A stretch of DNA of 64,000 bases from Candidatus Nitrotoga arctica (GTDB lineage: Bacteria; Pseudomonadota; Gammaproteobacteria; Burkholderiales; Gallionellaceae): NCBI RefSeq assembly GCF_918378365.1, contig NZ_OU912926.1:1364001-1428000 (forward strand), read 5' to 3'. The position numbers and the translations under genes were made by a program. This document shows, one piece after another, positions 9,546 through 18,022 of this stretch (position 1 is the first letter of the stretch; the number at the start of each line of letters is the position of its first letter). The notes beneath the pieces were generated by a model. It was not told where the DNA came from. It did not search any database and was given only the letters and a program-made list of their open reading frames with translations.

Positions 9546-10577
9546 ATGAAGCACGCATCAATTGTGGTTGGCAGGCATAAGCGGAACGATATTTTCAAGC
9601 CTGGCGCTGGCCCTAATGGAGGCGAGTTTCATTTACCGTACCGTTTGTTGCGTGAACTGTTTCTAGAAGCTGGGATCGAGCTTTCAACCGCCGATATGAA
9701 CATCGGCCATGAAGTAATATTTGAACTGCATATTAACGCGCGGCGTCGCTTGCCAAAATGTCCAGCTTACGCATATCTATATGAAGACCCGATTATTCGA
9801 CCACTCAACAGCGAGATGGCGCAGTTACGTCGTTACCGTAAGGTATTTACATCGAATGAAACACTAATCGATGGCAAACAAATCTTGTGCTTGGATTACC
9901 CCAACGATTTAAATTTGCGGCGAGTGCCGAGTTTTATCGAGCGTGATTTGTTTTGTGTGATGATTGCGTCAAATAAAGCGTTGTTACATCCTCATCCCCT
10001 TAGTTTGCATGGCAACCGTATTGAGATTATTCGTTTTTTTGAAACGCAAGCTCCTGAGTTGTTTGCGCTATATGGCAAGGGTTGGGACATCCCGGCGGTG
10101 GGTCCGGGCCTAACAGGACGTCTTATCAAGCGTATGAATGAATGGCGTGCCTGCATTGCTCCCAGCCGACCATTTCCGAGTTATCGCGGGACTGTGTATT
10201 CAAAATCAGAAGTTTTGGACCGCGCCAAATTCTCTATCTGTTATGAAAATTCACGCGGCAGCCCAGGCTATTTGACTGAGAAAATTTTCGATTGCTTTAC
10301 CAGCGGCTGCATACCGATTTATATCGGTAGCACACATAGAACAGCGCTCGTTCCAGAAGATTGCTACATCGATGGCGATCGTTTTAATAGCTCTGCGGAG
10401 ATGTTGCATTTTTTGCAATCAATCGACGCCGTCAGTCACGCGCGCTATCAGGCGGCAATCCAGCGCTTTCTAGCCGGATCAGACAGCGCACGCTTTACCA
10501 ACGCGTATTTTTGTCAATCGCTGGTGAACGTTGTAATGGCTGATTTAAGGGGGAAAGGTGAATCTGCGCCAGCTTGA
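9546..10577 (+). CDS. GT10-type fucosyltransferase-like glycosyltransferase
   Basis: The C-terminal half of this 343-residue protein contains YENSRGSPGYLTEKIFDCF followed by GCIPIYIGS. This is the GDP-fucose-binding signature of family GT10 alpha-1,3/4-fucosyltransferases. The N-terminal part is the variable acceptor-binding domain and is not diagnostic. It lacks the C-terminal heptad repeats of the Helicobacter enzymes. The start at 9546 lies 32 nt after the GT2 gene, consistent with one operon. Donor specificity is inferred from the motif only; other deoxy-sugars are possible. Confidence 0.7.
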   Translation: MKHASIVVGRHKRNDIFKPGAGPNGGEFHLPYRLLRELFLEAGIELSTADMNIGHEVIFELHINARRRLPKCPAYAYLYEDPIIRPLNSEMAQLRRYRKVFTSNETLIDGKQILCLDYPNDLNLRRVPSFIERDLFCVMIASNKALLHPHPLSLHGNRIEIIRFFETQAPELFALYGKGWDIPAVGPGLTGRLIKRMNEWRACIAPSRPFPSYRGTVYSKSEVLDRAKFSICYENSRGSPGYLTEKIFDCFTSGCIPIYIGSTHRTALVPEDCYIDGDRFNSSAEMLHFLQSIDAVSHARYQAAIQRFLAGSDSARFTNAYFCQSLVNVVMADLRGKGESAPA

Positions 10578-10621
10578 AACTCATGTCATTAAACTAATGT
10601 GATATACGAACAGTGTAACCG

Positions 10622-11437
10622 TCATTTAACAGCCATCAAGGCCATCAGCTCGCTTTCGCTAAATCCCGCCGCCCGTCTTGCTTCAATATTAAAAGGCCCG
10701 CGTAACGTTGGTGCCTTGTAAATTTCTGCTAGCGAGGCATAGGTCGCAACAGGCTCAAGGCCACGTGTCTCGCAAACCCAGTTAAACCAGCGATTGCCTA
10801 TCAATACATGGCCAATCTCATCTGCAAGAATGATGTCGATAATTTCAGCTGCAACAATATCTCCTGCTTGCGCAAGCTTGGCTCGCAGAGGTGGGGAGGC
10901 ATCCAGGCCGCGCGCTTCCATAGTGCGCGGAACCAGTGCCATGCGGGCAAGGATATCATCCGTGGTTTTTTCGACCATATCCCAAAGTCCGTTGTGTGCT
11001 GCAAAGTCGCCGTAGGCATAACCTTTTGTACCCAGATGGGCAGAAAGCAAAGAAAAATGTCGAGCTTCTTCTGCTGCGACCTTTAGCCAGTCAATATAAT
11101 ATTCGCGCGGCATTTCCGGGAAACGCCAGATAGCATCCAGGGCCAGATTGATCGCGTTAAATTCAATGTGTGTCAGCGCATGAATCAGCGCAGCGCGGCC
11201 TACTTCAGTACGCATAGATCTGCGTGGCACAGACAAGTATGAAACGAGCTCGGGAAGCAGCGGATGACCGGGGATAGATTGCAGCGTTGTCAGGGAAGCA
11301 TTGACCTCCAAGCCAATTTCGCCTTTTTTCCATGCTTGAGCCAAAGCGATTACTCCAGCGGATTTCAGAACAGGATCCGGCTCTGCCAGCCAATGAAGCG
11401 CTGCCAAACGAAGCTCTTTAGGAACATCATGAAGCAT
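10622..11437 (-). CDS. DUF455 ferritin-like protein
   Basis: The 271-residue protein belongs to the DUF455 (COG2833) ferritin-like family. Helices carry candidate di-metal ligands HIEFNAINLALDA, EEARHFSLL and LADEIGHVLIGN, matching the ExxH pattern of di-iron four-helix bundles. The biochemical role of the family is not known. It begins 3 bp after the rlmD stop on the same strand, so the two are probably cotranscribed. The C-terminus (ARRAAGFSESELMAL) is the usual family ending. Confidence 0.8.
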   Translation of the reverse strand: MLHDVPKELRLAALHWLAEPDPVLKSAGVIALAQAWKKGEIGLEVNASLTTLQSIPGHPLLPELVSYLSVPRRSMRTEVGRAALIHALTHIEFNAINLALDAIWRFPEMPREYYIDWLKVAAEEARHFSLLSAHLGTKGYAYGDFAAHNGLWDMVEKTTDDILARMALVPRTMEARGLDASPPLRAKLAQAGDIVAAEIIDIILADEIGHVLIGNRWFNWVCETRGLEPVATYASLAEIYKAPTLRGPFNIEARRAAGFSESELMALMAVK

Positions 11438-11440
11438 GTG

Positions 11441-12766
11441 CTATGCCTGCGTCTTTTCAAACAGCGCGATGGATTCGACATGAGAGGTGTGCGGAAACAT
11501 GTTCATCACGCCTGCAGTCTTTAGTATATAACCCTTCTGATGCACTAATATCTCGGCATCACGCGCCAGCGTTGCGGGGTTGCATGAGACATACACGATG
11601 CGACCCGGCGCATCAGCACCCAGTGCCTTGATCAGTTCAAACGCGCCGTCGCGTGGTGGGTCAATCAGCATTTTGTCGAAATGGCCTAACTGCACTAATG
11701 TCGCTTCGTCTATCTCAAACAAATTCATCACGCTGAATTGGGTGTTATCCGTTAAATCATTAAACGCGGCATTCTGCGCGGCACGCTGCACCAGCGCCGC
11801 GCTACCTTCGATGCCCACTGCCTGAGCACCACTGCGCGCAATGGGCAATGTGAAGTTGCCCAGTCCGCAGAATAAATCAGCGATACGTTCATTTGGCTGA
11901 GGATCCAGTAAACGCATGGCGCGACTTACCATGACGCGATTCATATCTGCGTTGACTTGGGTAAACTCAGTCGGTGCAAACGGCATGGTAATCCCGAACT
12001 CGGGCAGACTGTATGTCAACTGCGGTGCGTCCAGCGGGTAAAACGGTACTGCAGTTTCCGGCCCTTTTGTTTGCAGCCAAAATTGTACCGCATAGGTATC
12101 GGCGAACTGTTTGATTGCATCTTCATCAGCGGGCGAAAGCGCCTGTAAAATGCGTAGCACCAGCACATCCACATGTTCGCCGATTGCTACTTCGATTTGC
12201 GGCAACGCATCGCGAGTGGTAAAGCTTTCATTCAACTGTCCCAACAGCGGCAATAGCTTGGCAATTTTAGGTGTCAAGATTTCACAATGCTGCATGTCTG
12301 CCACATAGCCGCCACGTTTTTCGCGAAAGCCTACCAGTGTCTTGCCCTTCTTCAATACATGGCGCACTGAAAGCCGCGCCCGCTGCCGGTAGCCCCACGA
12401 CTGCCCATAGATCGGCGGCAAAATAGTCTGGGCCTTGACCTTGCCGATGTGCCACAAGTTGTCTTCCAGAATGCGCTGCTTGGCGGCAACCTGTGCACGT
12501 GCATCCATATGCTGCATGGAACACCCTCCGCATACGCCGAAATGCTTACATTTCGGCTGGACGCGCATAAAAGTTGGCTTAATAATTTGGCCGAGTTGTG
12601 CTATCTCAAAGCTGGTTTTTTTACGATATGACGAATAGGTGACGCGCTCATCCGTTAGCGCACCTTCGATAAAAATTACTTTACCATTTGCATGCGCAAT
12701 GCCGCGACCTTCGTAGTCAAGCGATTCAACAACAACGCTGTTTGCGTGTATGGATTTATCAGTCAT
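11441..12766 (-). CDS. rlmD: 23S rRNA (uracil-1939-C5)-methyltransferase
   Basis: RlmD (RumA) makes m5U1939 in 23S rRNA using SAM and carries an iron-sulphur cluster. The sequence shows an N-terminal TRAM domain ([18 protein letters not shown]), cluster cysteines 73, 79 and 82 ([10 protein letters not shown]) with a fourth in MQHCEIL, the SAM-binding [12 protein letters not shown], and the catalytic Cys in [12 protein letters not shown]. The open frame extends 15 codons further upstream, but TRAM-domain homology and the neighbouring stop favour ATG 12766 (441 aa). A 1-bp gap separates it from the vanZ-like gene. Confidence 0.94.
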   Translation of the reverse strand: MTDKSIHANSVVVESLDYEGRGIAHANGKVIFIEGALTDERVTYSSYRKKTSFEIAQLGQIIKPTFMRVQPKCKHFGVCGGCSMQHMDARAQVAAKQRILEDNLWHIGKVKAQTILPPIYGQSWGYRQRARLSVRHVLKKGKTLVGFREKRGGYVADMQHCEILTPKIAKLLPLLGQLNESFTTRDALPQIEVAIGEHVDVLVLRILQALSPADEDAIKQFADTYAVQFWLQTKGPETAVPFYPLDAPQLTYSLPEFGITMPFAPTEFTQVNADMNRVMVSRAMRLLDPQPNERIADLFCGLGNFTLPIARSGAQAVGIEGSAALVQRAAQNAAFNDLTDNTQFSVMNLFEIDEATLVQLGHFDKMLIDPPRDGAFELIKALGADAPGRIVYVSCNPATLARDAEILVHQKGYILKTAGVMNMFPHTSHVESIALFEKTQA

Positions 12767-12767
12767 T

Positions 12768-13154
12768 TCATTCTGCAATTTTAAAAATTTTAGTTTCCAG
12801 CATGACACCAATTTGCCCCAGACCTATGCTTATAAGAATCAAGCTCAATAGTACGCCCGCACCGTTTGCCAGCATGTCGGCATAATCAAAAATTCGGTAA
12901 ACAGTTATGCGCTGCAAATATTCTATAGCGACACCCAAGGCGACCAGCAGCCCCGCTATAAGAATACGGGGCGCCCGTTGTTGATAGACCTGACAGAACC
13001 ATAGCATCAGAAAACCGTATGCCAGTGCGTGCTCCAGTTTGTCAGCATTTAAAAAATGCATGGGTTCCGGTGGATGAGGTGTGAGCGAAAGGTAAATGAT
13101 CGTGGCAATCCATAGCCCCCCCAGCGTAAGCCAGATCCGACGAAGCTTGTACAT
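12768..13154 (-). CDS. VanZ-like membrane protein
   Basis: The 128-residue protein has four hydrophobic segments and the VanZ-like family pattern: SLTPHPPEP near the first helix, then [18 protein letters not shown] with the conserved D-K-x-x-H. The function of most VanZ-like proteins outside glycopeptide-resistance operons is unknown, so no role is assigned. The frame is open 8 codons further upstream into the exonuclease gene, but ATG 13154 avoids that overlap. It probably forms an operon with the exonuclease, rlmD and the DUF455 gene. Confidence 0.75.
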   Translation of the reverse strand: MYKLRRIWLTLGGLWIATIIYLSLTPHPPEPMHFLNADKLEHALAYGFLMLWFCQVYQQRAPRILIAGLLVALGVAIEYLQRITVYRIFDYADMLANGAGVLLSLILISIGLGQIGVMLETKIFKIAE

Positions 13155-13156
13155 GG

Positions 13157-13942
13157 TTATGGTTTTACGATTGGCCAAGCAGCGAGATATTCCATCCAGT
13201 GCGATTCGGGGGATTTGCTTAAGGTATTGCGCACCAATTCACATTCCCGCTCGTAACGAGCATGTGTGAATTGACCACGCATCAACTGGAAGCGCGCATA
13301 TACCAAATAAGTATTTACCACGTCAGTTTCACAGTAATTGCGGATTTCATGCAGCTTGCCCTGTTGATAAGCATCCCACACCTTGCTACCGTCCATACCC
13401 AGTTTGCCGGGAAAACCGATTAGCTTGGCCAGATCGTCCAGCGGAGCGTTGGCACGGCCTGTATACAATGCAAGCAAATCCATTAAATCGAGATGCCGAG
13501 AATGATAACGGCTGATGTAGTTATTCCATTTAAAATCCTTGTCATCCTCTCCCATATCCCAATAGCATGCGCATTGAACACCGTGAATCAGGCCACGATA
13601 GTGCAGCACGGGCAGGTCAAAGCCACCGCCGTTCCATGACACTAATTGCGGGGTATACTTATCGATGCCGTCAAAGAAACGTTGAATGAGAGCGCTCTCA
13701 TCATCTTCCAGTCCACCCAGCGACCACACGCGGAAATTGTCGCCCTCACGCAACGCGCATGAAATGGCCACCACGCGATGCAGATGATGTTGCAAGAAAT
13801 CACCGCCTGTTTTCTGGCGACGCATCTGAAAGGCCATCTCCGCTACATCCCCATCGCTCACCTGTGCATCGAGTCCATACAGGTTACGAAGACCGTCGAC
13901 GTCGGGAATAGTTTCGATGTCAAAAACAAGAACAGGGGTCAT
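13157..13942 (-). CDS. PolB-like 3'-5' exonuclease domain protein
   Basis: This protein of about 261 residues belongs to the predicted 3'-5' exonuclease group related to the DNA polymerase B proofreading domain (RNase H-like fold). It shows the ExoI motif VFDIETIPD near the N-terminus, the ExoII region with WNGGGFDLPVLHYRG, and a final acidic residue in NYCETDVVNTYLVYARF (ExoIII-like). The metal-binding D/E residues are present. The substrate is unknown. Upstream GTG and TTG codons could extend it by two residues; ATG 13942 is taken. Confidence 0.8.
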   Translation of the reverse strand: MTPVLVFDIETIPDVDGLRNLYGLDAQVSDGDVAEMAFQMRRQKTGGDFLQHHLHRVVAISCALREGDNFRVWSLGGLEDDESALIQRFFDGIDKYTPQLVSWNGGGFDLPVLHYRGLIHGVQCACYWDMGEDDKDFKWNNYISRYHSRHLDLMDLLALYTGRANAPLDDLAKLIGFPGKLGMDGSKVWDAYQQGKLHEIRNYCETDVVNTYLVYARFQLMRGQFTHARYERECELVRNTLSKSPESHWMEYLAAWPIVKP

Positions 13943-14097
13943 CAACACCGAGGGTATTGTAAAGTTGGAATGAATGAAAACATTAACAAGCTCCTGGAAT
14001 TATAAAATCAGTGAGTATTTACAAGGCAAATTGCCTTCTCGTATACCCGATACTACTATCGAGTAACGGAACTATCAGATTCGCTAGCTCTTGATAA

Positions 14098-14514
14098 TTA
14101 CTTTTTTGACCAACTGCCGCCACTTTGTACCCACCAACCCGCCTGGGCACGCTGTATCCAGCGTTGTGCAAATGTATTGCGGATATCACCTTCCCACTCG
14201 GGATGTGCGTTAGCGCGCGCAATCTCCGCATATAGCGCCTTACGGTCCTGATTCTCCGCTGCAACCAGCCCATTGGCTTTCTGACGTGCAGCCATTGGAA
14301 CGGCATTGGCATCGCGTAAGGCAACCATACCATCAGAAGTCAAGCCGACCGCGCCACTGGCATAGAACTCTGCCAACTGTGCATGGCGCGCCTGCATTGA
14401 CTGCTGCAAAGCGACAACACCAGGGGTATTAATCTCGATGTTTACCTGTGCAGATGCAGCGGCAGAAGCACACAGTACAAACAGCGCAAAATAAAATTTA
14501 ATTAAGTTGTTCAT
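14098..14514 (-). CDS. ydbL: YdbL-like periplasmic protein (DUF1318)
   Basis: The 138-residue protein has a signal peptide ending ASAAASA|QV (about residue 22) and the DUF1318 block GLTSDGMVALRDANAVP followed by KANGLVAAENQDRKALYAEIARAN. The last gene of the ydbH-ynbE-ydbL operon in proteobacteria is of this family. In E. coli, YdbH and YnbE connect the two membranes for phospholipid transport, and YdbL is reported to assist their assembly. It overlaps ynbE by 4 nt, which supports the operon. Confidence 0.85.
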   Translation of the reverse strand: MNNLIKFYFALFVLCASAAASAQVNIEINTPGVVALQQSMQARHAQLAEFYASGAVGLTSDGMVALRDANAVPMAARQKANGLVAAENQDRKALYAEIARANAHPEWEGDIRNTFAQRWIQRAQAGWWVQSGGSWSKK

Positions 14515-14720
14515 ATTGATTTCTCCTTTTTAATTTCAGGTGCAACAGACGGGGATTTATCAGATTTTGGGGCCGTAACAGATTTTTCGGTTTGCCAGAC
14601 TTCGTCGATTATCTTGTCAGCTGCCTTTTCCGCTGCTGCTGCGGGAAAATAAATATTGATGGTGACGCAGGCGCTCAGTGCCATGCCTGCCAAAGGTAGT
14701 ACGGTCCAAACTTTTTTCAT
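14511..14720 (-). CDS. ynbE: YnbE-like lipoprotein
   Basis: This 69-residue outer-membrane lipoprotein has a lipobox LSAC at residues 15-18, followed directly by the family hallmark VTINIYFPAAAAEKAADKII. E. coli YnbE is a small lipoprotein that pairs with the C-terminus of the YdbH bridge in the outer membrane. Here a charged tail of about 20 residues (TAPKSDKSPSVAPEIKKEK) follows the core, longer than the E. coli protein. It sits between ydbH (12 nt upstream) and ydbL (4-nt overlap). Its Shine-Dalgarno is GGAGGGG before ATG 14720. Confidence 0.85.
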   Translation of the reverse strand: MKKVWTVLPLAGMALSACVTINIYFPAAAAEKAADKIIDEVWQTEKSVTAPKSDKSPSVAPEIKKEKSI

Positions 14721-14732
14721 CGTGCCCCTCCT

Positions 14733-16748
14733 TTATTTGATCACTGCCTTATTGTCCTGCGATACCCGCTTCAAGCGGTTTAATAGTTCACTCCAGCCTA
14801 CTTTGCGATTGTAGCCGATCACAGTGATGGCGGGAATGCCGCCACCTTTTACGATCGTATAAACGTTACCCTTGTCTTCCACCCCGGCCATCGTGCATAT
14901 GTCATTCTGCAGCATGCAACTCAGCCCGATGCGGTCATAACCGAAGTTTTCAAAGATGCGCAAAAAACTGCGCTGCAAGGCAGCAACCCCGCCTGCGCCC
15001 CCCAGCGAAGAAATATTTTCTACTGCCTTTTGGCTGATTCTCTTGCGATATTTTCCTGGGCTGCTCGCCAGCTTGGCATCAAAACGTACCGGAAGCCAGC
15101 TCACCAGTTCGAGATTGTTCACTCCCAAGTCAATACGTCCCTGAATATTGCCGAAAGAAAAGGTGCGTGTGAGGAGGTCGAGATCTAGTTCGCGCATGTC
15201 CAAATTACCCGACAAGCGAGGTGCGCGACCGAATGGATCAAATAACTCCAAGTTATTTGCCAGCACCGTGCCATCGAATACTCGAAATAATAAAGTGCCA
15301 TCCACCTTGAGCAATTTGTCCAGATAACTTACTTTGGGAATAGAGCCTGATAGTGAACCGTGCATCTCAGGCCAATGCAATGCAGCACTGAGCTTCTGCA
15401 TGGAAATTGATGTCAACGTGCTGGAAAAATTCCACTGCCACATGTCATTCACGTTATGCATATGAAAATCGTTCACCTCTAACTTGCCGTCAAGTAGGGG
15501 CAGGGTGGCTGTTGGAAGAATGAAATCCATCCCACGCATCTGGATTTGCCATTGTGTTGCACCCAGCGGCAATCCCATCAATTCGCCGTCGGCAAAAGCC
15601 ACATGCGCTACATTCTGCAGTTGGGCGTGCCATGGAATATCCGCATTAATACCGTGTAGTGCAAAGCGTTTTTCACCGTCCACTACAGCTACATCGCGCA
15701 ACTTTAGCAGCAGTACTTGGGTGGCGCCATTGCGGTATTGCCAGTCCACATCAGCACGTCCTTTCAGTTCTGTCGCCGACAAGGCGCTCTGTTCCAGAAA
15801 TGGCTTGGCATAATTAGCAAAGCCATTAGCCAGCGAAAGATTCTCTCCAACCAAACGGCCTTCCAATAAGTTGCTCTTCTTAACATCCCACAGTGCATTC
15901 AGCTCAACCTTGCCTACCTCTGGCAGCTTAACCACAGCCTGCGTTATTTTTAGTTGTGCACCGTCCCACTGACCAGAGGCCCGAAGCGTATGTCCGCCGT
16001 GCAGATACAACGGTTGCCAGAATAGTTCACCACCCTGCCAATCGAGTGCGCTGCGCCAATTCCATTTTTGGCCTGTGCGATCTGCATTGACATGCAGCTC
16101 GCCTGTCAATTTTTCGGCGGCATGCAAACCACTTGCATCTGCAGCAGCCAAATCGGCCAACTGCAGATCAGCATTGATTTGGCTTACTCCCCCTTTATCG
16201 CCATGTACCACCAAGGTGCCATTCAGTGTGCCCTGTGTAGGCAATGGCCCATTCGGTGAAAGCAAGCCTGCCAGGCGTTTGCCTTGCGCATTGCGTAATA
16301 GTGCGGTGGCACGCCACGGTTTTGCGCGGAAATCAGCGCTCACCTGCCATAACTCATTAGCGTTAGCGGCAAGCTGCAACTCCAACCGTTGCGAAGCAAA
16401 TTCGTAACTAAACGTGAATGGCATGTCTGGAATTGCATCCAGCTTACCTTTATGGCATGTCACGCGTGTTGAATTGAGCAAAAATTCCGTACAGTGTATG
16501 TATACCTTGCGCCATATTTTTTCTGCCATATGCAATTCGTCTATGCTAAATTCTGCCGAACCCTCTTGCGCTAATATCACTTTTATTCCGCGTGCGGTAA
16601 AGCTCGGCGCGGCAACGTCAGCCACATTTAATGTAATTTGAACGGCATAAAGCGGCGTAGACAAAAATAACAGGCAAAAAATCAATAAGCCGGATAGGCA
16701 GCAACTTAGCAGGTGGATTTTGGTATAAATAATTGTCTTGTTTAACAT
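14733..16748 (-). CDS. ydbH: YdbH-like AsmA-family intermembrane bridge protein
   Basis: The ~671-residue protein has one N-terminal membrane anchor (about residues 10-35) and a long beta-rich periplasmic part, ending in the conserved YdbH C-terminal region (FDGTVLANNLELFDPFGRAPRL, DLDLLTRTFSFGNIQGRIDL). YdbH belongs to the AsmA-like group with TamB and YhdP and is thought to carry phospholipid between inner and outer membrane. It is shorter than the ~880 residues of the E. coli protein. ATG 16748 is preferred over 16766, which overlaps the divergent promoter region. ynbE and ydbL follow as an operon. Confidence 0.85.
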   Translation of the reverse strand: MLNKTIIYTKIHLLSCCLSGLLIFCLLFLSTPLYAVQITLNVADVAAPSFTARGIKVILAQEGSAEFSIDELHMAEKIWRKVYIHCTEFLLNSTRVTCHKGKLDAIPDMPFTFSYEFASQRLELQLAANANELWQVSADFRAKPWRATALLRNAQGKRLAGLLSPNGPLPTQGTLNGTLVVHGDKGGVSQINADLQLADLAAADASGLHAAEKLTGELHVNADRTGQKWNWRSALDWQGGELFWQPLYLHGGHTLRASGQWDGAQLKITQAVVKLPEVGKVELNALWDVKKSNLLEGRLVGENLSLANGFANYAKPFLEQSALSATELKGRADVDWQYRNGATQVLLLKLRDVAVVDGEKRFALHGINADIPWHAQLQNVAHVAFADGELMGLPLGATQWQIQMRGMDFILPTATLPLLDGKLEVNDFHMHNVNDMWQWNFSSTLTSISMQKLSAALHWPEMHGSLSGSIPKVSYLDKLLKVDGTLLFRVFDGTVLANNLELFDPFGRAPRLSGNLDMRELDLDLLTRTFSFGNIQGRIDLGVNNLELVSWLPVRFDAKLASSPGKYRKRISQKAVENISSLGGAGGVAALQRSFLRIFENFGYDRIGLSCMLQNDICTMAGVEDKGNVYTIVKGGGIPAITVIGYNRKVGWSELLNRLKRVSQDNKAVIK

Positions 16749-16823
16749 ATGGCAACTCTCTTCCATGATACCAAACCATGCTTCATTTCTGCTAAACTGG
16801 TTTTAACAATTATAGAGTCCGAC

Positions 16824-17255
16824 ATGAGATTTTTTTCCGTTATATCCCTGTTCTACTTGATTGGCTTGCAACCCGCCTGGGGCGAAAATATTTCACTAAA
16901 GATTGGCAAACACAGTATTCATGCCGAAATCGCCAACACCCCGCAAAGCCGCGAACAAGGACTTATGCAGCGCGGTCGTCTATGCGCAAATTGCGGCATG
17001 CTATTTATCTTTGAAAAAGCTGACAGGTATAGCTTCTGGATGAAGAATACGCCGCTGCCGTTAAGCATCGCGTTCATCGCTGTCGATGGCTCCATCCTCA
17101 ACATTGAGGAAATGCAGCCTAACACCGAAGATACGCACCACGCTCAAAGCGATGCATTGTATGCACTAGAAATGAATAGCGGCTGGTTTACCCGGAATGG
17201 CATCAAACGAGGGAAAATGGTTCAAGGATTAAGGCAGGCTCCTACAGGATACTAA
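16824..17255 (+). CDS. DUF192 secreted protein
   Basis: This 143-residue protein is transcribed away from ydbH. It has a signal peptide ending near PAWG|EN (residue ~20) and the DUF192 core: QSREQGLMQRGRLCANCGMLF, then FWMKNTPLPLSIAFI and a C-terminal EMNSGWFTRNGIKRG. DUF192 proteins are small beta-barrel proteins of unknown function. The frame is open back to 16749, but only ATG 16824 gives a clean signal peptide. Confidence 0.85.
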   Translation: MRFFSVISLFYLIGLQPAWGENISLKIGKHSIHAEIANTPQSREQGLMQRGRLCANCGMLFIFEKADRYSFWMKNTPLPLSIAFIAVDGSILNIEEMQPNTEDTHHAQSDALYALEMNSGWFTRNGIKRGKMVQGLRQAPTGY

Positions 17256-17271
17256 CCTCCCTAAACTGCAT

Positions 17272-17301
17272 AAAAAATCCCGGTGAATCCCGGGATTTTT
17301 T
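17272..17301. terminator. Bidirectional intrinsic terminator
   Basis: A 12-bp perfect stem, AAAAAATCCCGG at 17272-17283 and its complement at 17290-17301, encloses a 6-nt loop. Poly-A and poly-T flanks let it serve both the DUF192 gene (plus) and sodB (minus), which converge here. Confidence 0.9.
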
Positions 17302-17322
17302 ATTTTGCTCACGCTTTAAAAA

Positions 17323-17901
17323 TTACGCGTAGTTCTTTGTTGCGAAATCCCAGTTAACCAAGCCCCAGAAGCTTTCAACATATTTGGCGCGGGCGTTGCG
17401 ATAATCAATATAGTAAGCGTGTTCCCACACATCACAGGTCAATAACGGCTTGTCATTACCGGATAGGGGTGTGGCGGCATTGCTGGTGTTAACGATGTCC
17501 AGCGAGCCATCAGACTTCTTCACCAGCCATGTCCAGCCTGAGCCAAAGTTACCCACGCAAGAAGCAGAGAATGTTTTTTTAAAGTCTTCGAAACTACCCC
17601 ATTTCTTGTTGATACCCTCCGCCAGCGCTCCAATCGGCACACCGCCACCATTAGGCTTCATGCCATTCCAGTAAAAGGTATGGTTCCATACTTGGGCCGC
17701 ATTGTTGAAAATGCCGCCGCTAGATTTTTTGACAATCTCTTCCAGCGTGGCGTTCTCAAATTCAGTGCCTTTAATCAAGTTATTGAGATTGGTCACATAG
17801 GTTTGGTGATGTTTACCATAGTGATATTCCAAAGTTTCCTTAGAAATGTGCGGCGCAAGTGCATCCATAGCATAAGGTAGTGCAGGTAAAGTATGTTCCA
17901 T
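17323..17901 (-). CDS. sodB: Superoxide dismutase (Fe type)
   Basis: The 192-residue enzyme dismutates superoxide in the cytoplasm. Metal ligands are His27 (EYHYGKHH), His74 ([11 protein letters not shown]), Asp157 and His161 ([13 protein letters not shown]). Gln70 in the AAQ motif is the usual marker of an iron rather than manganese enzyme. The start is preceded by a strong GAGGAG. It is a single gene, with the terminator at 17272-17301 downstream. No Fur-box or small-RNA site was identified. Confidence 0.96.
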   Translation of the reverse strand: MEHTLPALPYAMDALAPHISKETLEYHYGKHHQTYVTNLNNLIKGTEFENATLEEIVKKSSGGIFNNAAQVWNHTFYWNGMKPNGGGVPIGALAEGINKKWGSFEDFKKTFSASCVGNFGSGWTWLVKKSDGSLDIVNTSNAATPLSGNDKPLLTCDVWEHAYYIDYRNARAKYVESFWGLVNWDFATKNYA

Positions 17902-18022
17902 TTAGTTCTCCTCTATTTAAGTTTCAAGTGGTTCAAAATTTACAGTCGAATAACAGCCCTTGGGGCTAAAAAAACATCACAATAAAGGCTAGTATGGTTT
18001 CCTCCATTTTTGCCAACAAAAC

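Noticed and set aside
17955..17967. AGCCC-TT-GGGGCT hairpin followed by seven A, as a terminator
   Set aside because: On the plus strand it is followed by A rather than T, and on the minus strand the T-run lies before the hairpin, so it cannot work as an intrinsic terminator for ettA or sodB.
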